Shown here: positions 19,063-27,745 of the stretch, one piece after another
Layout: each line of letters starts with the position of its first letter
Position numbering within the stretch: position 1 is the stretch's first letter
From: Oryzomonas japonica
GTDB taxonomy: Bacteria > Desulfobacterota > Desulfuromonadia > Geobacterales > Pseudopelobacteraceae
Assembly (NCBI RefSeq): GCF_008802365.1
Contig: NZ_VZQZ01000003.1
Span: 186,001-250,000, forward strand
Length of the DNA: 64,000 nucleotides
Direction of reading: 5' to 3'
The notes under the pieces: generated by a model
The model's input: the letters and a program-made list of their open reading frames with translations, nothing else
What the model was told of the DNA's origin: nothing
Databases searched by the model: none
Translations under genes and position numbers: made by a program

Positions 19063-20421
19063 ATGATTAAAAAAATTCTTCGTTTTCTTGGTTTTGACAG
19101 GGCCGTAACCTTCGGGATTCTGGCACGGAGTTGGGGACTCATCTCCGGCCCGATCACGATGGTGATCATTGCGACGGGCCTCACTGCGCCACAGCAAGGG
19201 TTCTACTTTACTTTCAGCAGTCTCTTGGGGCTTCAAACCTTTTTTGACCTCGGGTTGATGTATGTGCTTGCACAGTTTGCCAGCCACGAGTTCGTGAATC
19301 TTTCGTGGGGGCGGAATGGGCGACTGGAGGGTGATCCTTTTGCGCTTCGTCGTTTCACCGATCTCCTTTGCAAAACCGTGCTGTGGTTTGGCGTTGCTGC
19401 GCTTCTCATGGCAGTGGTCTTGATTCCTGCCGGTCTCTTCTTTTTCGGCCAAAAAGGTAATCTCGATTTTCAGTGGCGACTTCCCTGGATTCTTGCCGTA
19501 GTGGGCGTTTCGCTCAACCTCTTCGTTACTCCTTTCTTCTCAATTATTATGGGGAGCGGTGATGTTGTTACCGTCAACAAGCGGGAGTTGGTTGCGGCCT
19601 TAACCAGTTCAGTTCTCTGTTGGGCGGTTATTGGACTTCATGGCGGCCTTTATGCGGCATTCGCCGTCAATTTGGGCGCTCTTGCCATTTCTTGGGGCTA
19701 TCTTTTGGCTCGACGTCCGGAATTGCTCAAACTTGCATGGCGCGGGTGGTTTGGAGAAGAACGGGCGATTCGGAAAGCGCCTGGCGGATTATCATGGTGG
19801 GGGGAGATCTGGCCGATGCAGTGGCGGATGGCAATCTCTTCTGGTGCTGCATATTTTATTTTTCAGCTTTTTAATCCGGTATTATTCCAATACCATGGAG
19901 CAGTTGTCGCCGGGCAGATGGGGATGACGCTAACTGCGGCAAATGCTCTTCTTGCTGCAAGCATGACGATTATCAATGCAAAGACACCTGATTTTGGAAA
20001 ACGTATAGCCGTTAATGATTGGAAAGGCCTTGATGATCTTTTTTTTCAGACAACAAAAAAAGCGATTATTCTCGTTTTAGTAGGTGCAGTTGCAGGTATG
20101 TCGGCAATTTGGGTATTACAAATGTATTCTTCTTTTGGAAAACGATTCATTCCTGCATGGCAAGCAGCAATCCTCTTATGCACCATTTGTTTCCAAATTT
20201 TTAATGGATCAATTGCCACGTATTTGCGTGCACACAAAAAAGAGCCTCTTATGGTTGTGACAGTTATCACTTCTTTATTGCAAGCGGTTATGACATGGTA
20301 TTTGGGTAAAAGGTTTGGATCACTTGGTGTTACAATAGGATACCTTGCCGTAACAAGTCTATTTGTACTTCCATACTTTGTTATAATTTGGCGTAAATGC
20401 CGTAAAGAATGGCACGATTAA
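19063..20421 (+). CDS. Polysaccharide flippase-like membrane protein (Wzx / MATE-related)
   Basis: A 452-residue protein with about 12 hydrophobic helices spread over its length, including LISGPITMVIIATGLTAP, VALLMAVVLIPAGLFFFG and WAVIGLHGGLYAAFAVNLGALAISW. The topology and genomic place fit an O-antigen or capsule repeat-unit flippase of the polysaccharide-transporter superfamily. Sequence identity in this family is low, so substrate cannot be read. GC content falls clearly in its 3' half (from about 19900), the start of an AT-rich stretch that covers the next gene and points to acquisition from another source. Confidence 0.8.
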   Translation: MIKKILRFLGFDRAVTFGILARSWGLISGPITMVIIATGLTAPQQGFYFTFSSLLGLQTFFDLGLMYVLAQFASHEFVNLSWGRNGRLEGDPFALRRFTDLLCKTVLWFGVAALLMAVVLIPAGLFFFGQKGNLDFQWRLPWILAVVGVSLNLFVTPFFSIIMGSGDVVTVNKRELVAALTSSVLCWAVIGLHGGLYAAFAVNLGALAISWGYLLARRPELLKLAWRGWFGEERAIRKAPGGLSWWGEIWPMQWRMAISSGAAYFIFQLFNPVLFQYHGAVVAGQMGMTLTAANALLAASMTIINAKTPDFGKRIAVNDWKGLDDLFFQTTKKAIILVLVGAVAGMSAIWVLQMYSSFGKRFIPAWQAAILLCTICFQIFNGSIATYLRAHKKEPLMVVTVITSLLQAVMTWYLGKRFGSLGVTIGYLAVTSLFVLPYFVIIWRKCRKEWHD

Positions 20422-20444
20422 CATTTGGAAAGGTAGAACTAGAC

Positions 20445-21140
20445 ATGGAAAGTATAATTAATAAATTTCGACGATACTACAAATTAATAAATAATATAAT
20501 CAAGCTGCTGAATCACGAAAATGGAAGACTGAAAGCTATAGAGAGATATAAAAACACTATATTCCATGATAGATCTGAGGCTCATAACTGCAAATTTGGA
20601 GAAAATACGGTTATCCATACCGATGTAAAAATAATAAATTCAGAGATAGGTAGATATACTTACTTCGCAGATAGATCAATAATATTAAATAGCAAAATAG
20701 GCAGTTTTTGCTCAATTGGTCCAGACGTAAAAATTGGTCTGGGGAAACATCCATCCAGTGTATTTGTATCCACATATCCTGCTTTTTTTTCCGCTAATAA
20801 TAGTGGATGTCTTACTTCATTTGTGAGTAATCAAAAATTTATTGAATTTGAACCTGTTGAAATTGGTAACGATGTATGGATAGGTGCTGGTGCTATGATT
20901 TCAGATGGAGTGAAAATTGGGGATGGGGCAATTATAGCTGCAAATGCTGTTGTAACCAAAGATGTCTTACCATATTCGATTGTTGGCGGTGTTCCTGCAA
21001 AACACATTAAATTTCGTTTTCAAACATTCGAAATTGATGAACTTAAAAAGATCAAATGGTGGGATAAAAATATTGAGTGGATAAAACAAAATAGCGATAA
21101 ATTTAGCGATATTAGATTATTTATACAAGCCATGCCGTGA
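20445..21140 (+). CDS. Hexapeptide-repeat acyltransferase (left-handed beta-helix)
   Basis: A 231-residue protein with hexapeptide repeats from about residue 50 (IIHTDVKIINSEIG, IILNSKIGSFCSIGPDVKIG) and the family signature VEIGNDVWIGAGAMISDGVKIGDGAIIAANAVVTKDVLPYS, then VGGVPAKHIKFRF. This fits sugar O- or N-acetyltransferases of the CatB/LbetaH group. It probably acetylates a residue of the repeat unit. The start at 20445 has GGAAAGG 11 bp upstream; an in-frame ATG at 20409 overlapping the previous gene is possible. The gene is markedly AT-rich, unlike the flanking genes. Confidence 0.85.
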   Translation: MESIINKFRRYYKLINNIIKLLNHENGRLKAIERYKNTIFHDRSEAHNCKFGENTVIHTDVKIINSEIGRYTYFADRSIILNSKIGSFCSIGPDVKIGLGKHPSSVFVSTYPAFFSANNSGCLTSFVSNQKFIEFEPVEIGNDVWIGAGAMISDGVKIGDGAIIAANAVVTKDVLPYSIVGGVPAKHIKFRFQTFEIDELKKIKWWDKNIEWIKQNSDKFSDIRLFIQAMP

Positions 21141-21481
21141 AAATAATTACAATTATAATTCCAACATGGAACCACGCGCAATTCTTGGAAAAAGCTGTTT
21201 GCAGTGTACTGGCCCAGACAAGCCACCTGCTGGAAATTCTCGTCTGCGACGATGGTTCCACCGATGACAGCGAACAAGTTGTCCGAGGTATTGGTGATTC
21301 GCGAATTCGCTGGAATGCCGAGATGCGTGGAGGGCGGCCAACTCTTCCCCGCAATCGTGGCATCAGAGAAAGTCGGGGAGAACGGATTGCCTTTCTCGAC
21401 AATTATGATGAGTGGTTTCATAAAAAACTGGCGAAACCGCTTCGCTGCTACCGCGACCTTCAACAGGGGGACTACCCATGA
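21137..21481 (+). pseudogene. Truncated family 2 glycosyltransferase remnant
   Basis: Only 114 residues. It begins as a normal GT-A glycosyltransferase (IIPTWNHAQFLEKAVCSVLAQ, CDDGSTDDSEQVV, RGGRPTLPRNRGIR), then stops just past the metal-binding site. A relative at 22475-23299 has the same order with FLDSDDEW, whereas here it reads FLDNYDEW, so the DxD-type motif is altered. About 160 residues of a complete enzyme are missing. GTG start overlaps the previous stop, and its stop overlaps the fucosyltransferase start, so it is still translated in step with its neighbours. Most likely a decayed copy; a retained partial role cannot be excluded. Confidence 0.8.
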
Positions 21482-22368
21482 TTATTGTCAAGCTCTGGGG
21501 AGGGTTGGGCAACCAGATGTTTCAGTATGCCGCTGCCCGGAGACTGGCCCATATCAACGGCGACCGCCTGAAACTGGACACCCAATGGTTCGGCAGAGAA
21601 GCTCGCGGCGACACACCCCGACGGTACGAGCTCGGCGTCTTCGACATCACAGCCGATATCGCCACCGCAGAGGAAGTGCGACGGCTCAGAGGGGTGGACA
21701 CCCGGCGGTGGCCGAAGGCTGTGAAGCGGTTGCTGGCTTCAGTCGGTTATGCGACACCCATTAGTTACGTTGCTGAACAGCATTTTAATTCCGCTCCCGA
21801 GATTCTCAGCCTAAAGGGTGATATCTATCTCGATGGGTACTGGCAAAGCGAAAAATATTTTCGTGACACGGCCGATGTGATCCGGAATGACTTCAGATTG
21901 AAGGAAAGCCCTGATGGGGCTAATGCCTCCGTACTACGGGAAATCAAAGTGTGTGAGTCCGTGTCGCTCCATTTCCGCAGGGGAGATTACGTGACGAACT
22001 CCAATGCCGCAGCTTATCACGGCGTGCTCTCGCTAGATTACTATGCTGCTGCAATTGAGGCGATTGGTGCGCGAGTTGCCTCGCCGCGCTTCTTTGTATT
22101 CTCAGACGACCTGACATGGGTAAAGCACAATTTTAAAATCGACTTTCCTGTAACATACATAGATGTGAACGGAGCAGAAAAGGCATACGATGACCTCCGA
22201 CTAATGAGTGCCTGCCAGCACCATATTATTGCCAACAGTTCGTTCAGTTGGTGGGGGGCATGGTTGAATAAAAACTCTAAAAAAATAGTGGTTGCACCTC
22301 AAAAATGGTATAGCGCCACTGAAATTAATTCAGATGATCTTATACCAGATGCATGGCTTAGAATATAG
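21478..22368 (+). CDS. Alpha-1,2-fucosyltransferase (GT11)
   Basis: A 296-residue glycosyltransferase of family GT11. It starts IIVKLWGGLGNQMFQYAAARRLA and contains the GDP-fucose-binding HFRRGDYV (about residues 165-172), FVFSDDLTWVK and IIANSSFSWWGAWLN, all family landmarks. It transfers L-fucose from GDP-fucose to O-2 of a galactose or similar sugar. The donor can be made by fcl at 15657 in the same locus, which supports a fucosylated surface glycan. Confidence 0.95.
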   Translation: MIIVKLWGGLGNQMFQYAAARRLAHINGDRLKLDTQWFGREARGDTPRRYELGVFDITADIATAEEVRRLRGVDTRRWPKAVKRLLASVGYATPISYVAEQHFNSAPEILSLKGDIYLDGYWQSEKYFRDTADVIRNDFRLKESPDGANASVLREIKVCESVSLHFRRGDYVTNSNAAAYHGVLSLDYYAAAIEAIGARVASPRFFVFSDDLTWVKHNFKIDFPVTYIDVNGAEKAYDDLRLMSACQHHIIANSSFSWWGAWLNKNSKKIVVAPQKWYSATEINSDDLIPDAWLRI

Positions 22369-22474
22369 ATTGTGGGCTGATAACTTGTTAATGTTAATTG
22401 CCATGATGGTATTACGATTAAAATTATACTTAATGTGTCGGCTATTCTTATACCGATAAGGAATCGTTTAATTC

Positions 22475-23299
22475 ATGCATACTGTTTCTGTAATAATCCC
22501 AACGTGGAATCGCGCGATCCTCATTGAAAAGGCAATAAAAAGCGTACTAGGTCAGACCATACCAGTACTCGAAGTCTTAATATGTGACGATGGGTCAACG
22601 GACAACACAGAAAAAATCGTAAAGTCCATAGGTGATGAACGCGTCAAGTGGGTGAGTGGGGTGCGCGGGGGAAGACCTGCAATCCCGAGAAATTGCGGTA
22701 TTCGCGCAAGCAAGGGAGAATGGCTTGCCTTTCTTGATAGCGATGACGAATGGCAACCAGAGAAATTGGAAAAGCAGTTTTCGCTGCTGGAAGAACTGGA
22801 CTGTCGGGCTGCCTGCACCAATGCTCATAATTTCGTTCCTGGTAAGGGCATTACCGGCAATTTTTTAAGATGGGAGTCACGGAAACTATCTTTCTATGAT
22901 TTGCTTCCCGTTAACCAGGTTATATGCAGCTCGGCGTTACTGCACAAGTCACTAGTTGATATTGTGAGTGGCTTTCCCGAGGACGAAACCCTGAAAGGGT
23001 GCGAAGATTATGCCCTCTGGTTACGGGTCGCGACGCAGACGAATTTTGCTTTTGTCCCTGAACCGCTGGTTACATATCAAAACGATGCAGCGAACAGTGT
23101 ACGAAGTAGCCTCGGAGAAGAAAGAATAGCCCGTATGAAAGTTTTCAGAAACTTTGCAGATTGGGCGGAAGGTCAGGGAATACCTGGAATGTATGTACAA
23201 AAAGTAAAGCGGCAGGTCATGGAAGATTATGTTCGCTCCAAAGCGGAGTGTGTTATCCGTCCTGTCAAAAAAATAAAGAGATTCTTCTGCGGCAAATGA
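22475..23299 (+). CDS. Family 2 glycosyltransferase
   Basis: A 274-residue inverting GT-A enzyme: VSVIIPTWNRAILIEKAIKS, the nucleotide-binding CDDGSTDNT, and the metal-binding FLDSDDEW, then a conserved GCEDYALWLRVA (the ED catalytic-base region). It is the intact relative of the truncated copy at 21137-21481; the two share about the first 95 residues closely. A 106-bp AT-rich gap without a gene separates it from the fucosyltransferase. Donor and acceptor cannot be read. Confidence 0.92.
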   Translation: MHTVSVIIPTWNRAILIEKAIKSVLGQTIPVLEVLICDDGSTDNTEKIVKSIGDERVKWVSGVRGGRPAIPRNCGIRASKGEWLAFLDSDDEWQPEKLEKQFSLLEELDCRAACTNAHNFVPGKGITGNFLRWESRKLSFYDLLPVNQVICSSALLHKSLVDIVSGFPEDETLKGCEDYALWLRVATQTNFAFVPEPLVTYQNDAANSVRSSLGEERIARMKVFRNFADWAEGQGIPGMYVQKVKRQVMEDYVRSKAECVIRPVKKIKRFFCGK

Positions 23300-23312
23300 C
23301 AAACTTCAAACT

Positions 23313-24491
23313 ATGAGAAACACACCCTACGACAGAAATATAGAAGTGGGATTCAGAAAACTGCTTGTGCGGCTGGGCTTGGAATTTTCCCGACTGGTCC
23401 CTTTCACAAATAGTACTAGAGTCTTTTTCTTCTTCCCCTACTATCACGTTGGAGGCGCGGAAAAAGTGCATGCGGAGATTGTGCGCTGTTTTGCCGAGTT
23501 CACCCCGTTGGTTTTCTTTACGCACCAGTCGAAAAATAGCAAGTTCAAACACCTGTTCGGTCGGGAAGCTCGTCTGCATAACGTCTGGTGGCTGTTCAAA
23601 TACACACTTCCCTTCAGCGTCGGTTTCATTGCCGGTCTAATCAATCGGCAACAGTCGCCTGTGGTCTTCGGGTGCAACAGCCGCTTTTTTTACAAAATGC
23701 TTCCATACCTAAAGCCGGATGCGCGGCGCATCGATCTGCTACATGCCTTCGGGGGCGGTGGTGAAGACTTTAGTTTGTCGGCAGTGCCGCTTCTCGATGC
23801 CCGTGTTGTCATCAACCGGAAGACCATTGATGATTTCCGGCACCAGTATGCGGCTCATGATTTGGATACCAACTTTCTTGATCGGATTGTTCTCATCGAA
23901 AACAGGATCAGTGTACCTGCGTCATGCCCGCAGAAAGTCTCTTCTCAACTACAGGTGCTGTATGTTGGAAGGGGCTCTGAGGAAAAACGGGTCCATATCG
24001 CCGGGCTGGTCGCTACACTTGCCAAAAATCGGGGCATTACTGCTGAGTTCCGGTTTGCAGGGGATGTTGCCGGTGCCATTCGTCCGGAAGATCGTAACAA
24101 CTGTATGCTTCTCGGGGAGATCAATGATCCTGATGAGCTTGCCAAGGTGTACCGGGAAGCGGACGTCCTGCTGCTCTGTTCATGCCGCGAAGGATTTCCC
24201 GTAGTTATCATGGAAGCGATGGCGAACGGGGTCGTCCCAGTTACCACTAGCGTTGGGGGGATTCCCGAGCATGTTGAGGATGGTGTGAACGGCATCCTGA
24301 TTACCGAAGAAAAAGAGGATATGATTGCCCTTAAAATGGCAGATGCCCTTGACCATTTTGCCCATGATGCGTCTGCCCTTAAAAAAATGTCCCGTGCAGC
24401 CCATGAATATGCAAAGGCGCATTTTGCAGGAGAAAAGTACTGCAAGAAATACCACGAATTGTTTTTTGGCATCCAGGGAAAGGGACACTAA
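23313..24491 (+). CDS. Family 4 glycosyltransferase
   Basis: A 392-residue GT-B enzyme. The N-terminal domain includes FFFFPYYHVGGAEKVHAEIVRCF; the C-terminal donor-binding domain has YVGRGSEEKRVHIAG, FAGDV, EADVLLLCSCREGFPVVIMEAMANGVVPVTTSVGGIPEHV, with the EGFPxxxxEAMA motif of retaining GT4 enzymes. It acts in the cytoplasm on lipid-linked repeat units. The stop overlaps the next start (TAATG). Confidence 0.93.
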   Translation: MRNTPYDRNIEVGFRKLLVRLGLEFSRLVPFTNSTRVFFFFPYYHVGGAEKVHAEIVRCFAEFTPLVFFTHQSKNSKFKHLFGREARLHNVWWLFKYTLPFSVGFIAGLINRQQSPVVFGCNSRFFYKMLPYLKPDARRIDLLHAFGGGGEDFSLSAVPLLDARVVINRKTIDDFRHQYAAHDLDTNFLDRIVLIENRISVPASCPQKVSSQLQVLYVGRGSEEKRVHIAGLVATLAKNRGITAEFRFAGDVAGAIRPEDRNNCMLLGEINDPDELAKVYREADVLLLCSCREGFPVVIMEAMANGVVPVTTSVGGIPEHVEDGVNGILITEEKEDMIALKMADALDHFAHDASALKKMSRAAHEYAKAHFAGEKYCKKYHELFFGIQGKGH

Positions 24492-25447
24492 TGATGACAG
24501 TAGGGACAGGCTGTCGTGTGTCGGTTATCATCCCGGCCTTCAACTCGGAACAATTTCTTGCGGAAGCTATCACTAGCGTGCTTTCCCAAACATACATTAA
24601 CATCGAATGTATTGTTGTGGACGATGGATCGACTGATTCGACATCATTGGTTGCCGAAGGCTTTAGAGACAGAATCAAGTATGTGCATCAGGAAAACGCC
24701 GAGCGTTCTGCGGCCAGAAATGCTGGCATCGCCATAGCGACCGGCGACTATTTGTCATTCCTTGATGCGGATGATTCGTTGGCTGTCGATAAAATAGTTG
24801 ACCAAGTATATTTTCTCGAGACGCACCCCGAGTACGGGGCAGTATATTCGAAAGTCCGTTTTTTTCGAGAAGAAGGCGAAAGGAGTTTTTTCAATCTTGA
24901 CCGGCCTACTCCTACAGGGGCGGTTCTCGAACAACTTCTGTACGGTAATTTTATTACTGTACACTCACCTTTGATCCGTAAATCAGCGGTTGATACGGTG
25001 ATCGGTTTTAATAGAAGACTTTCGCACAACGAGGATTGGGAGTTTTTCCTGAGGTTGGCGCTGTCAGGGGTTCGTTTCGGTTTTATCGACAAATATCATG
25101 CCTTCTGCCGTATGCATCAATCGAACACCAGCCGTGACGAAATCTCTATGCACGAAACCAAATGGCAGGTGGTTCAGCAGTTCGTTTCCGAACATGCGGA
25201 TGAGTTGCACCGGCAAGGAATAGATACCCAACAGGTTGTTTCCTATCATGAAGCTGACTTCGGGAAGTCATTGATTGCAAACGGCAGACCAGATGAGGGG
25301 CGGAACCACATCTTTAGCGCTTCTCGGCGGTCGTTCCCGCAACGTGGTAAGTATTTTTTATTTGCACTGTTATCATATGTTCTTGGTCAGAAGCTGTGCG
25401 CTCGATTTGGAGGGGGGGAATACCGGACAGGAAGGGATGAACCTTGA
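24491..25447 (+). CDS. Family 2 glycosyltransferase
   Basis: A 318-residue GT-A enzyme with VSVIIPAFNSEQFLAEAITSVL, VVDDGSTDST, the DxD-type SFLDADDSLA and a downstream HNEDWEFFLRLAL segment carrying the catalytic acidic pair. Two ATGs in tandem at 24491 and 24494 could start it. It overlaps the genes on both sides, indicating translational coupling along this row of transferases. Confidence 0.92.
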   Translation: MMTVGTGCRVSVIIPAFNSEQFLAEAITSVLSQTYINIECIVVDDGSTDSTSLVAEGFRDRIKYVHQENAERSAARNAGIAIATGDYLSFLDADDSLAVDKIVDQVYFLETHPEYGAVYSKVRFFREEGERSFFNLDRPTPTGAVLEQLLYGNFITVHSPLIRKSAVDTVIGFNRRLSHNEDWEFFLRLALSGVRFGFIDKYHAFCRMHQSNTSRDEISMHETKWQVVQQFVSEHADELHRQGIDTQQVVSYHEADFGKSLIANGRPDEGRNHIFSASRRSFPQRGKYFLFALLSYVLGQKLCARFGGGEYRTGRDEP

Positions 25448-26433
25448 GTCCGATGGTCTCCGTCATCATCCTCACCTGGAACGGCAAAACGTTCCTGCAA
25501 CCGTGCCTCGACGCCCTGGCCGCGCAGTCGTACCGGGATTTCGAGACGATCCTGGTGGACAACGGCTCCCGCGATGGCTCGGCCGATTATGTGCGGAACG
25601 CCTATCCCTGGGTACGGCTGGTGGAACTGCCGGAGAACGTGGGGTTTGCCGAAGGGAACAACCGGGGGCTGGCCGTTGCCAAGGGCACCCATATCGTGAC
25701 CCTCAACAACGACACCGCGGTGCAGCCGGAATTCCTCGCCGAACTGGTGGCGGCGGTGGAGGCCGACCCCGGCATCGGCATGGTGGCGGCCAAGATGCTC
25801 AACTTTTACCGGACCGGCCGCATCGACTCGGTGGGGGTGCGACCGACAACGGCGGGACTCGGCATGAATATCGGGGTCGGCGAGGCGGACGAGGGGCAGT
25901 ACGACGTGCCGTCCGAGGTCTTTGGCCCCTGCGCCGGGGCGGCGCTGTACCGGCGGGCCATGCTGGAGGAGATCGGCTTCTTCGATGGAGATTTTTTCGC
26001 CTATTACGAGGACCTGGACCTGGCTTGGCGGGGCAGGCTGGCGGGGTGGCGGGCCGTGACGGCCCCGCGCGCGGTGGTGTACCATGTCCATTCGGCCACC
26101 GGGGGGCGCATGAGTCCGTTTACCGTGTATCAGGTCCAGCGCAACAAGTGGTATGTGCTGCTGAAAAACTGGCCGCCGACGCTGCTGTTGCGCCATCTGC
26201 CCCGAATCCTCGCCTGGGACGGGGCCGCGCTGCTGCTGGCGCTCGTGCGGGGGCGGTTCGTGCCGGCGCTGCGGGCGCGGTTGCACGTGCTGCGCGACCT
26301 TCCGGCGCTGCTGCGCAAACGGCGCGAAATAGCGCGCCTGCGCCGGTTGGACAACGTCCGGATCGCGGGGCTGCTGGCGCGGGGGGGCTCCCCATTGGGA
26401 ATCTTCCTGCGCAAGATGGGGAGCGGGATATGA
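25444..26433 (+). CDS. Family 2 glycosyltransferase (rhamnosyltransferase-like)
   Basis: A 329-residue GT-A enzyme: VSVIILTWNGKTFLQPCLDAL, LVDNGSRDGSADYV, LNNDTAVQPEFL (metal site) and FFAYYEDLDLAWRGRLAGW, the pattern of WbbL-like rhamnosyltransferases. The start may be TTG at 25444, overlapping the previous stop, or ATG at 25453. GC content returns to the high level of the chromosome here, marking the right edge of the AT-rich part of the locus. Confidence 0.9.
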   Translation: MSPMVSVIILTWNGKTFLQPCLDALAAQSYRDFETILVDNGSRDGSADYVRNAYPWVRLVELPENVGFAEGNNRGLAVAKGTHIVTLNNDTAVQPEFLAELVAAVEADPGIGMVAAKMLNFYRTGRIDSVGVRPTTAGLGMNIGVGEADEGQYDVPSEVFGPCAGAALYRRAMLEEIGFFDGDFFAYYEDLDLAWRGRLAGWRAVTAPRAVVYHVHSATGGRMSPFTVYQVQRNKWYVLLKNWPPTLLLRHLPRILAWDGAALLLALVRGRFVPALRARLHVLRDLPALLRKRREIARLRRLDNVRIAGLLARGGSPLGIFLRKMGSGI

Positions 26434-27644
26434 AGATCGTTTTTCTCGCACCCTTCGGCATCCGCCCCAAGGGGACCGTGATCGCTCGCATGCTGCCGCT
26501 GGCGGCGGAGTTGCAGGGCCTGGGCCACCAAGTGGTGATTATCGCCCCCCCCTACACCAATCCCGAGGACTCGGGGAAGACGGAGGTGCTGCGCGGGGTG
26601 CGGCTCGTGAACGTTGCGCTCCCGGCCGGCGGTAATGCCCGGCGGGCCCTCCCCCTGGCGTGGCGTATGTTTCGGGCCGCCCTCCGTGAACGGGCGGATG
26701 TGGTGCACCTCTTCAAGCCCAAGGGATACGGCGGCCTGGCGGCCATGGCGCATATCGCGCTGCACCGGCTGGGGGTAGGGCTCCCCCCGCTGTTCGTGGA
26801 TACCGACGATTGGGAGGGTAAGGGGGGGATGAACGAGCTCCACACCTACTCTTCGCTTGAAAAACGTTTCTTCGCCTTTCAGGAACAGTGGCTGTCCCGC
26901 CATGCCGCCGGTATGACCGTCGCCAGCCGCGAACTGGAACGGCTGACCGCCGGGCTGGGGGTGGCGGCCGCAAAGATCCTCTATCTGCCCAACTGCGTGG
27001 AGCAGGCTCCGCCGGGGGATGGCCTTCGCGCCCGGAAACGGTTGGGTATTGAAGCGGCTGCGCCGGTGGTGCTATTGTATACCCGCTTCTTCGAGTTTTC
27101 CCAGGAGCGCCTGCACCGGCTGTTTGCCGACCTGTACCGAAGGGTCCCCGGAGTCCGTTTCCTGGTGGTGGGCAAGGGGCGGCACGGCGAGGAGGAGCGG
27201 CTGGCCGGTGCCGCGGAAACCGGGGGCTTCCGGGAAGCGCTGGTCATGGCGGGCTGGGTCGAGCCGCAGGAGATCCCCGATTATCTGGCGGCCGCCGACG
27301 TGGCCATCTATCCGCTGGACGATACCCTGGTCAACCGGGCCAAATGCCCCGCCAAGCTGACGGAGATCATCAGGGCGGGCATACCGGTTGTGGCGGACCG
27401 GGTCGGGCAGGCTGCCGAATACGTGAGCGACGGTGCGTCGGGATATTTGTGTGACCCGGCCCAGGTGGAAGCCATGGCGGAAAAGACGGCCGCCCTCGCG
27501 CTGGACAGGACGTTGGGCAGGCAGGTCGGGGAAGAGGGACGCCGTTACCTCGCGGAGCGATTCACGTGGCATGAGTTCGCCGGGAGGCTGGCGATGTTTT
27601 ACGCGGGGAATTGTCGGCAAAAATCTGACGTTTGCTGTCGCTAG
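26430..27644 (+). CDS. Family 4 glycosyltransferase
   Basis: A 404-residue GT-B enzyme starting MKIVFLAPFGIRPKGTVIARM at 26430, overlapping the previous stop. Landmarks: FKPKGYGGLAAMAH in the acceptor domain, a VDTDDWEGKGG segment, LYTRFFEFSQERL, GWVEPQEIPDYLAAADVAIYPLDD and CPAKLTEIIRAGIPVVADRVGQAAEYV in the donor domain. The reading frame is open for another 385 codons upstream, but that part overlaps two other transferase genes and has no family match. Confidence 0.9.
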   Translation: MKIVFLAPFGIRPKGTVIARMLPLAAELQGLGHQVVIIAPPYTNPEDSGKTEVLRGVRLVNVALPAGGNARRALPLAWRMFRAALRERADVVHLFKPKGYGGLAAMAHIALHRLGVGLPPLFVDTDDWEGKGGMNELHTYSSLEKRFFAFQEQWLSRHAAGMTVASRELERLTAGLGVAAAKILYLPNCVEQAPPGDGLRARKRLGIEAAAPVVLLYTRFFEFSQERLHRLFADLYRRVPGVRFLVVGKGRHGEEERLAGAAETGGFREALVMAGWVEPQEIPDYLAAADVAIYPLDDTLVNRAKCPAKLTEIIRAGIPVVADRVGQAAEYVSDGASGYLCDPAQVEAMAEKTAALALDRTLGRQVGEEGRRYLAERFTWHEFAGRLAMFYAGNCRQKSDVCCR

Positions 27645-27745
27645 GGACGGGATGACTATGTTCCCACAGAAGTTGCTGCTCGGACAATATCCTGCGCTAT
27701 GCGGGAATATCGGTACATAAAACGAGAATCGGAGATGATCATTGC

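Noticed and set aside
20409-20444. Earlier ATG of the acyltransferase gene
   Set aside because: It would overlap the flippase gene by 13 bp and add residues without family character. The later ATG has GGAAAGG in front of it, though at an 11-bp distance, so this remains open.
25275-27644. A 789-residue continuous reading frame covering two glycosyltransferase genes
   Set aside because: The first 385 codons overlap other transferase genes in another frame and have low-complexity Gly/Arg-rich sequence. Only the part from 26430 has a recognisable family.
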